Assembly (NCBI GenBank): GCA_964368495.1
Contig: CAYJAJ010000028.1
Span: 1 to 20,375 of the forward strand
From: CALVGQ01 sp964368495
GTDB lineage: Bacteria > Bacillota_I > Bacilli_A > Erysipelotrichales > Erysipelotrichaceae
Length of the DNA stretch: 20,375 nt
Direction of reading: 5' to 3'
This document shows, piece by piece, positions 15,723 through 20,375 of the stretch. The notes beneath the pieces were generated by a model. That model was not told the DNA's origin. It saw only the letters and a list, made by a program, of their open reading frames with translations, and made no database searches. The position numbers were made by a program, and so were the translations under genes. The first letter of the stretch is position 1; every line of letters starts with the position of its first letter.

Positions 15723-18122
15723 ATGTTTAATAACAAAGAAGAATTTGTTTCAGCATTTAAGTGCAAAATGGTTGAGCTTTACGGTAGAACTGTTTCAGAA
15801 TCACATCCAACCGAGCAATACTTAGTATTAGGGGAAATGATACGAAGGCATTCATCGGTCCACTGGAAAGACACAAAAGCAAAATTAGCGCAAAAAGAAG
15901 TCAAACAAATGTATTATTTTTCAATGGAATTTTTAATTGGAAGATTATTAACAAATAATTTAATGAATTTGGGCTATTATGAAATTGTAAAAGAGGGGCT
16001 TGCTGAATTAAACATTGATATCAATAAACTAGAAGACTTGGAATCAGATGCTGCACTTGGAAATGGTGGCTTAGGCCGTTTGGCTGCATGTTTCTTAGAT
16101 TCTTTAGCATCGCTTGAATTACCGGGTAATGGGGTTTGTTTAAGGTATCGATTCGGGTTATTTCAACAAAAAATTGAAAATGGCTACCAAGTTGAAATAC
16201 CTGATCAATGGCTAAAGCTCAATAACATATGGGAAGTCCGTAAACCAAAACATGCAGTTGATGTAAAATTTTTTGGACGTGTTGAAACAGAGCTTAATGA
16301 AAAAGGGAAGATTGTTTTTAAATTAGTCGATTGTGAAAATGTTTTGGCTGTTCCATATGACATGCAAATCATAGGGAAAGACACTAAAAAGACAAACACA
16401 CTTCGTTTATGGAATGCAGAAGCTAGTGATGTGCTTCCAAAGAATAAAGATTTTCATCAATATTTAAAAGAATTAGAAGAAATATGTTTAAATGTATATC
16501 CAGATGATTCAACCGATCATGGTAGAGTTTTACGTCTAAAACAACAATATTTTTTAGTTTCGGCAGGATTAACTAGCATTGTTAAAGCTCATTTAAGAGT
16601 TTATCCTAATTTAGATAACATTGCAGAAAAAATCGCAATTCAATTAAATGATACTCATCCTGTGTTGTGTATACCTGAATTTATGCGTATTTTAATTGAT
16701 GAGCATGATTATGAATGGAATACTGCTTGGGAAATGACGACAAAAGTAATGGCCTATACAAATCATACTGTTTTATCTGAGGCGCTAGAAAAATGGCCTG
16801 TTTATTTTATTCAAACGCTATTGCCGCGTATTTGGATGATAATTAGTGAGATTGATCGTCGTTTCAAAGAAGAGGCAATCAAAAAAACAAATGATTTATA
16901 TTTAGTAAATCGTGTCGCGATTGTTAAAGACGGTCAAGTTCATATGGCAAATTTAGCTATTGTAGGTTCACATAGTGTTAATGGCGTAGCAGCGCTCCAT
17001 ACAAAAATCTTGATTGAGGATGTATTTAAAGATTTTGTCACTCTATTTCCTAGTCGTTTTATAAACAAAACTAATGGGATAACACATCGTCGATGGTTGT
17101 TATATTCAAATCCGCAATTAAGAAAAATGTTAAATGATTTAATCGGAAGCGAATTTGAAAATGACATGACTAAACTACAAGAATTAATGAAGTATGTTGA
17201 TGATAAAGGGGTACAAGATCGATTCTTATCTATTAAGCATGAACGCAAAGAAATTTTAGCGGATTTCATTTTAAAAGAGTGTAATGTGAAAATTGATCCA
17301 AATAGTATTTTTGATGTTCAAGCGAAGCGACTTCATGCCTACAAGCGACAATTATTAAGCATTCTACACGTGATTTACTTGTATCAGCAGATGAAAGAAA
17401 ATCCAAGTTATAAGATTATACCGCGGACATTTATTTATGCTGCAAAAGCTGCGCCTTCTTATACATTCGCAAAAAAAGTAATAAAATTAATCAATAGTGT
17501 TGGAGAAGTTATCAATAATGATCCGGATATTAATAAATATATAAAAGTTGTATTTATTCCAAATTACCGTGTTAGTGTTGCAGAAATATTAATGAATGCA
17601 GCAGATGTTTCTGAACAAATCTCTACTGCAGGTAAAGAAGCTTCAGGAACAGGGAATATGAAATTTATGATGAATGGAGCTATTACTTTAGGGACGCTTG
17701 ATGGTGCAAATGTTGAAATAGATGAACAAGTCGGTCGTGAAAACTGTGTGATATTTGGTTTAACGGATGATGAAGTTAAAGAAGTGAAAAAAACATATAA
17801 TTCTTGGCAATGGTATCATAGTGACCCAATATTAAAAAAAGTTGTTGATTCTCTTATTGATGGGACATGGATAGAGAACAGAAAAGAGTTTGAAGATATC
17901 TATAATGAATTAATGTTTATGAACGATGAATATTTAGTTCTAGCAGATTTTAATAGTTATGTAGAAGCGCAAAAAGAAGTGGAACGCCGATATCAAGATC
18001 GCAATAATTGGGCAAAAATGATGCTAATCAATATTGCAAAGAGTGGATATTTCTCATCTGATAGAACAATTACAGAATATGCCAAGGAAATCTGGAATAT
18101 TAAAAATGCATCTGAGCAATAA
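15723..18122 (+). CDS. glgP: Glycogen/maltodextrin phosphorylase, GT35
   Basis: The 799-residue protein carries YYFSMEFLIGR, DAALGNGGLGRLAACFLDS, FGLFQQKIENGYQ, QLNDTHP and the pyridoxal-phosphate site EASGTGNMKFMMNG, where Lys647 should hold the cofactor. It releases glucose-1-P from the ends of alpha-1,4-glucans using phosphate. The start at 15723 is supported by GGAGGG about 8 bases upstream; it lies 1 base after the glgB stop, so expression is tightly coupled. With phosphoglucomutase upstream it gives a complete route from stored glucan to glucose-6-P. Whether it prefers glycogen or maltodextrins cannot be told from sequence alone. Confidence 0.94.
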   Translation: MFNNKEEFVSAFKCKMVELYGRTVSESHPTEQYLVLGEMIRRHSSVHWKDTKAKLAQKEVKQMYYFSMEFLIGRLLTNNLMNLGYYEIVKEGLAELNIDINKLEDLESDAALGNGGLGRLAACFLDSLASLELPGNGVCLRYRFGLFQQKIENGYQVEIPDQWLKLNNIWEVRKPKHAVDVKFFGRVETELNEKGKIVFKLVDCENVLAVPYDMQIIGKDTKKTNTLRLWNAEASDVLPKNKDFHQYLKELEEICLNVYPDDSTDHGRVLRLKQQYFLVSAGLTSIVKAHLRVYPNLDNIAEKIAIQLNDTHPVLCIPEFMRILIDEHDYEWNTAWEMTTKVMAYTNHTVLSEALEKWPVYFIQTLLPRIWMIISEIDRRFKEEAIKKTNDLYLVNRVAIVKDGQVHMANLAIVGSHSVNGVAALHTKILIEDVFKDFVTLFPSRFINKTNGITHRRWLLYSNPQLRKMLNDLIGSEFENDMTKLQELMKYVDDKGVQDRFLSIKHERKEILADFILKECNVKIDPNSIFDVQAKRLHAYKRQLLSILHVIYLYQQMKENPSYKIIPRTFIYAAKAAPSYTFAKKVIKLINSVGEVINNDPDINKYIKVVFIPNYRVSVAEILMNAADVSEQISTAGKEASGTGNMKFMMNGAITLGTLDGANVEIDEQVGRENCVIFGLTDDEVKEVKKTYNSWQWYHSDPILKKVVDSLIDGTWIENRKEFEDIYNELMFMNDEYLVLADFNSYVEAQKEVERRYQDRNNWAKMMLINIAKSGYFSSDRTITEYAKEIWNIKNASEQ

Positions 18123-18137
18123 TATAATTGAGGGATT

Positions 18138-18171
18138 TTTAAAGAAAATTTAAAAATTCTTCTTTTTTTTA
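18138..18171 (+). terminator. Possible weak terminator after glgP
   Basis: An imperfect AT-only hairpin (AGAA..TT with AATTCT, about 18143-18160) is followed by a pyrimidine/T tract, CTTCTTTTTTTT. The U tract is good but the stem is weak, so this is tentative. Confidence 0.35.
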
Positions 18172-18197
18172 TTATGAGAGAATTAATAATTACCCTC

Positions 18198-18203
18198 TAT
18201 ACT
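18198..18203 (+). promoter_or_regulatory. Candidate -10 box for the glycosyltransferase-regulator-kinase genes
   Basis: TATACT lies 27 bases before the ATG at 18230 and after the T-rich end of the glgP unit. A -35 hexamer is poor (around 18174-18179, ATGAGA, 18-base spacing). The placement is right for a promoter, but the match is modest. Confidence 0.4.
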
Positions 18204-18229
18204 GTAGTTAAATGGAAAAGAGGGGTAAA

Positions 18230-19099
18230 ATGAATAAAGTTAGTATACTTATTTATGCACATAATGTACAATCAACAATTTGGAAATGTATAAGAAGTGC
18301 AGCTTTGCAAACCTTTAAAGAAATTGAAATAATTGTGTTAGATGATAACTCAACAGATAAAACAAAAAAAGTTTTGAAGAAAGTGAAAGAACGTTATCCA
18401 ATGATACAAGTAATTGAAAGGAATATTTACCATACTATAACACCGAAACAACAATTGTTATCGGTATCAAAAGGAGAATGGGTATGTTATGTTGATGCAA
18501 AAGATGAATTATCATTTACAGCAGTTGATAAAATGATTAAAATGACTGTAAGTAAAGATGTGGATATGGTCATTGGTGGTTACCAAGAGAAAAGACATGT
18601 TTTACATAAAAATTATAGGTATAATAAAATACGTTATTTCAATAAAAAGGTTGCCTACAAAGAAATACTAAAAAACAAGCAGTTCAATTGCGATTTAAGT
18701 GGAAAGCTAATAAAGAAGACATTGCTGAATACAGTGTTATTCGAAAATCAGCATTTTGAAGATAAGATATGGATGACACTATTAGTGAGCAGTTGTAAAC
18801 AAATTGTGGCTATACCTGAATTAATCTATTATTATAAAACTGTGACAGACAAGAAGATGATTAAAATTAATTCATTGAACTATGAAGAGTACATATATAG
18901 ATGTGAATATCAAAACAGCATTATTTTAGAACAATATCCACAACTTCAAAAATATTGTAAGTCTAGTTTGAGGAAGTGCTATATTTATGTGATGTTAAAT
19001 GGTTCTTTCGGACATGAAGCGTCAAAAAGCGTAATTAAATATTCATTTAGTAATTTAGTTAAATGTTTTACGCCGTTTTTCAAAGTTAAGCTTGAATGA
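18230..19099 (+). CDS. Family 2 glycosyltransferase, substrate unknown
   Basis: The 289-residue protein has the GT-A fold start typical of GT2 enzymes: VSILIYAHN (~4-12), a nucleotide-sugar-binding IIVLDDNSTDKT (~34-45) and a metal-site-like CYVDAKDE (~86-93). The C-terminal half is rich in Lys, Tyr and Ile, with no membrane helix, so it is probably cytoplasmic or peripheral. Likely products are a surface polysaccharide, teichoic acid decoration or glycolipid; nothing in the sequence decides which. I chose the ATG at 18230, preceded by AAGAGGGG, over 18212, which has no SD. It is not glycogen synthase despite lying next to glgP. The next gene starts 15 bases downstream, so it may be co-expressed with the two-component system. 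Confidence 0.82.
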   Translation: MNKVSILIYAHNVQSTIWKCIRSAALQTFKEIEIIVLDDNSTDKTKKVLKKVKERYPMIQVIERNIYHTITPKQQLLSVSKGEWVCYVDAKDELSFTAVDKMIKMTVSKDVDMVIGGYQEKRHVLHKNYRYNKIRYFNKKVAYKEILKNKQFNCDLSGKLIKKTLLNTVLFENQHFEDKIWMTLLVSSCKQIVAIPELIYYYKTVTDKKMIKINSLNYEEYIYRCEYQNSIILEQYPQLQKYCKSSLRKCYIYVMLNGSFGHEASKSVIKYSFSNLVKCFTPFFKVKLE

Positions 19100-19114
19100 T
19101 AAGGGGATTAGAAT

Positions 19115-19822
19115 ATGAAACAATTTAATGTATTAGTAGTAGAAGATGAAGTGGAGATCGCTAACGCAATTGAAATCTATTTAAAAAGTCAAAGTTACAA
19201 TGTGTTTAAAGCAAACAATGGACAAGAAGGATTAGATATTATTCACAATGAAGATATTCACTGTGCGATTGTTGATGTAATGATGCCTGTGATGGACGGT
19301 ATTAGTATGACGATGAAGGCAAGAGAAAGTTATGAATTTCCGATTATTTTTCTTTCTGCTAAATCTGAGGATATCGACAAAATTACGGGATTGAATATCG
19401 GGGCAGATGATTATATTACAAAACCATTTGTTCCAATGGAGTTATTAGCACGTGTGTCTTCTCATTTAAGAAGATATAGTAAATATTTAGATATGATGAA
19501 TGGAGTTAATCAACAAGCTATCAATGGGTATAATGTTGGTGGTCTGGAATTAAATTTAGATACTAGAGAAGTGAGTGTTGATGGAAAAGTTTTAAAAGTG
19601 ACACCAATTGAATTTAAAATATTAGAATTGTTAATGAAAAATGCAGGAATTGTCTTTTCTGCTGAGCAAATATATGAAAATGTTTGGAAAGAAGAAGCGA
19701 TAAGCACAGAAACAGTAATGGTGCATATTCGCAATCTACGAGAAAAGATGGAATTAGACACAAAAAATCCACGCTATATTAAAGTAGTGTGGGGAGTTGG
19801 ATATAAAATAGAGAAACAATAA
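19115..19822 (+). CDS. OmpR/PhoB-family response regulator (VanR-like)
   Basis: The 235-residue protein has a receiver domain (1-~115) with the acidic pocket E10/D11, phospho-acceptor Asp54 (IVDVMMPVMDG), Ser81 and Lys103 (YITKPF), and a winged-helix DNA-binding domain (~135-232) with VTPIEFKILELL, VMVHIRNLREKME and YIKVVWGVGYKIEK. The C-terminal motif resembles VanR-type regulators. It is most likely a transcription factor activated by the kinase encoded 13 bases downstream. An AAGGGG SD lies before the ATG. Adjacency to a glycosyltransferase suggests envelope regulation, but that is inference. It is not clearly WalR, although that regulator is absent from its usual site here. Confidence 0.93.
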   Translation: MKQFNVLVVEDEVEIANAIEIYLKSQSYNVFKANNGQEGLDIIHNEDIHCAIVDVMMPVMDGISMTMKARESYEFPIIFLSAKSEDIDKITGLNIGADDYITKPFVPMELLARVSSHLRRYSKYLDMMNGVNQQAINGYNVGGLELNLDTREVSVDGKVLKVTPIEFKILELLMKNAGIVFSAEQIYENVWKEEAISTETVMVHIRNLREKMELDTKNPRYIKVVWGVGYKIEKQ

Positions 19823-19835
19823 AGGAGGGCAAGAA

Positions 19836-20375
19836 ATGACTAAGAAATTTTTTACTTCATTGATGATCATTGCCTTATTAATAACTGGAACTTTTTTTAC
19901 GATTATTAGTTATTCATTTATAAGTAATGCAACAAACACTTCAATTGAAAACCGAATGGAACATGTTGAAGATCATATTGGTTATTCAATTGATATGGAT
20001 ACAGCTGTTTATGTCATGAAATATTTCACGAGTGAGAATAATGAAACACCATACAATGTTTTAATTGAAGAAAATGACAATGCATCTCAAGAGGTGATGG
20101 ATTATTTTGATGAAACGATTTTTTCAAGATGGAACAGTATATTAAACAGTGATCCCAATGTGCATTTTTATGCATTAAATAATGAAACAAATTTAACTTA
20201 TGGCAATGTAGATGGTGATGAATTTGAAAATCAAAATTATTTAAATGAAAATTATCACTACTACGTTAAAATTGAGTTTACTAATGATGGTGATTATAAT
20301 ATTACTGCATCGAGTGGAAATGATGATTTTGCATGGCGATTTACTCAATCAATCAGAGAAAATATTTCTGAAGAT
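19836..20375 (+). CDS. Sensor histidine kinase, N-terminal part (truncated by window end)
   Basis: The frame is open for 180 codons from an ATG preceded by AAAGGAGG to the last base of the window. The visible part has a membrane helix (~7-30, SLMIIALLITGTFFTIISY) and then a long acidic, Asn-rich extracytoplasmic stretch. No HAMP, DHp or ATPase domain is reached, so the kinase call rests on the response regulator 13 bases upstream and on this sensor-like layout. The extracytoplasmic sensor has no motif I recognise, so the ligand is unknown. The 3' portion lies beyond the window. Confidence 0.75.
   Translation, partial: MTKKFFTSLMIIALLITGTFFTIISYSFISNATNTSIENRMEHVEDHIGYSIDMDTAVYVMKYFTSENNETPYNVLIEENDNASQEVMDYFDETIFSRWNSILNSDPNVHFYALNNETNLTYGNVDGDEFENQNYLNENYHYYVKIEFTNDGDYNITASSGNDDFAWRFTQSIRENISED

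Noticed and set aside
18230..19099. Gene after glgP as glycogen synthase glgA
   Set aside because: It is 289 residues with GT2 motifs (LDDNSTDKT, VDAKD) and lacks the N-terminal KVGGL-type motif and GT5 length of glycogen synthase.
19115..20375. The response regulator and kinase as a displaced WalRK pair
   Set aside because: The regulator's C-terminal motif is closer to the VanR type, the kinase lacks visible WalK domains in the available part, and yycH/yycI are not adjacent in the window. The idea stays open only if no other WalR exists in the genome.

Overview
The window is about 20.4 kb of AT-rich DNA from a low-GC Gram-positive (Firmicutes) bacterium. Every gene is on the + strand, Shine-Dalgarno (SD) sites are strong, and TGA is read as stop (gdpP and the glycosyltransferase gene end in TGA) while Trp is TGG. 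This argues for the standard bacterial code and against a Mollicute with recoded TGA. The backbone is a conserved, usually origin-proximal Firmicute neighbourhood: rpsF-ssb-rpsR, yybS-gdpP-rplI-dnaB, then walJ-htrA-rlmH. An Erysipelotrichia-like lineage is my guess from overall flavour; I cannot confirm it without a search.

Layout. (1) 1-1833: 3' part of a surface lipoprotein with a covalent-FMN domain fused to a fumarate-reductase-like FAD domain, closed by a clear terminator. (2) 1985-3165: well-formed promoter, an SD-sequestering leader hairpin, rpsF-ssb-rpsR, and a strong terminator. (3) 3193-11679: a tight run of yybS-like membrane protein, gdpP (c-di-AMP phosphodiesterase), rplI, dnaB helicase, a membrane-anchored LysM/G5/M23 peptidase, walJ, an HtrA-PDZ homologue and rlmH, with several overlaps implying co-transcription and translational coupling. 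(4) 11715-12073: ptsH (HPr) as a single-gene unit with its own promoter and terminator. (5) 12116-18122: phosphoglucomutase, glycogen branching enzyme and glycogen phosphorylase. (6) 18230 to the window end: a family 2 glycosyltransferase, an OmpR/PhoB-type response regulator, and the start of its sensor kinase, cut by the window edge.

How they fit together. Regions 2 and 3 join translation (S6, S18, L9, 23S methylation), replication (SSB, DnaB), second-messenger turnover (GdpP) and cell-envelope functions (M23, WalJ, HtrA-like). The walRK-yycHI genes that normally precede walJ in Bacilli are absent; an M23 peptidase with LysM-like and G5 segments occupies that place. Region 5 can branch glycogen, phosphorolyse it to glucose-1-P and convert this to glucose-6-P, but the ADP-glucose pyrophosphorylase and glycogen synthase genes are not here.

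The most unusual observation is that the HtrA homologue (10131-11210) appears to have lost all three catalytic-triad residues while keeping the trypsin-like scaffold and PDZ domain, so it looks like a membrane-anchored pseudoprotease. The flavoprotein in region 1 is also altered at substrate-binding positions relative to fumarate reductases. I found no mobile element, CRISPR array, tRNA or rRNA.
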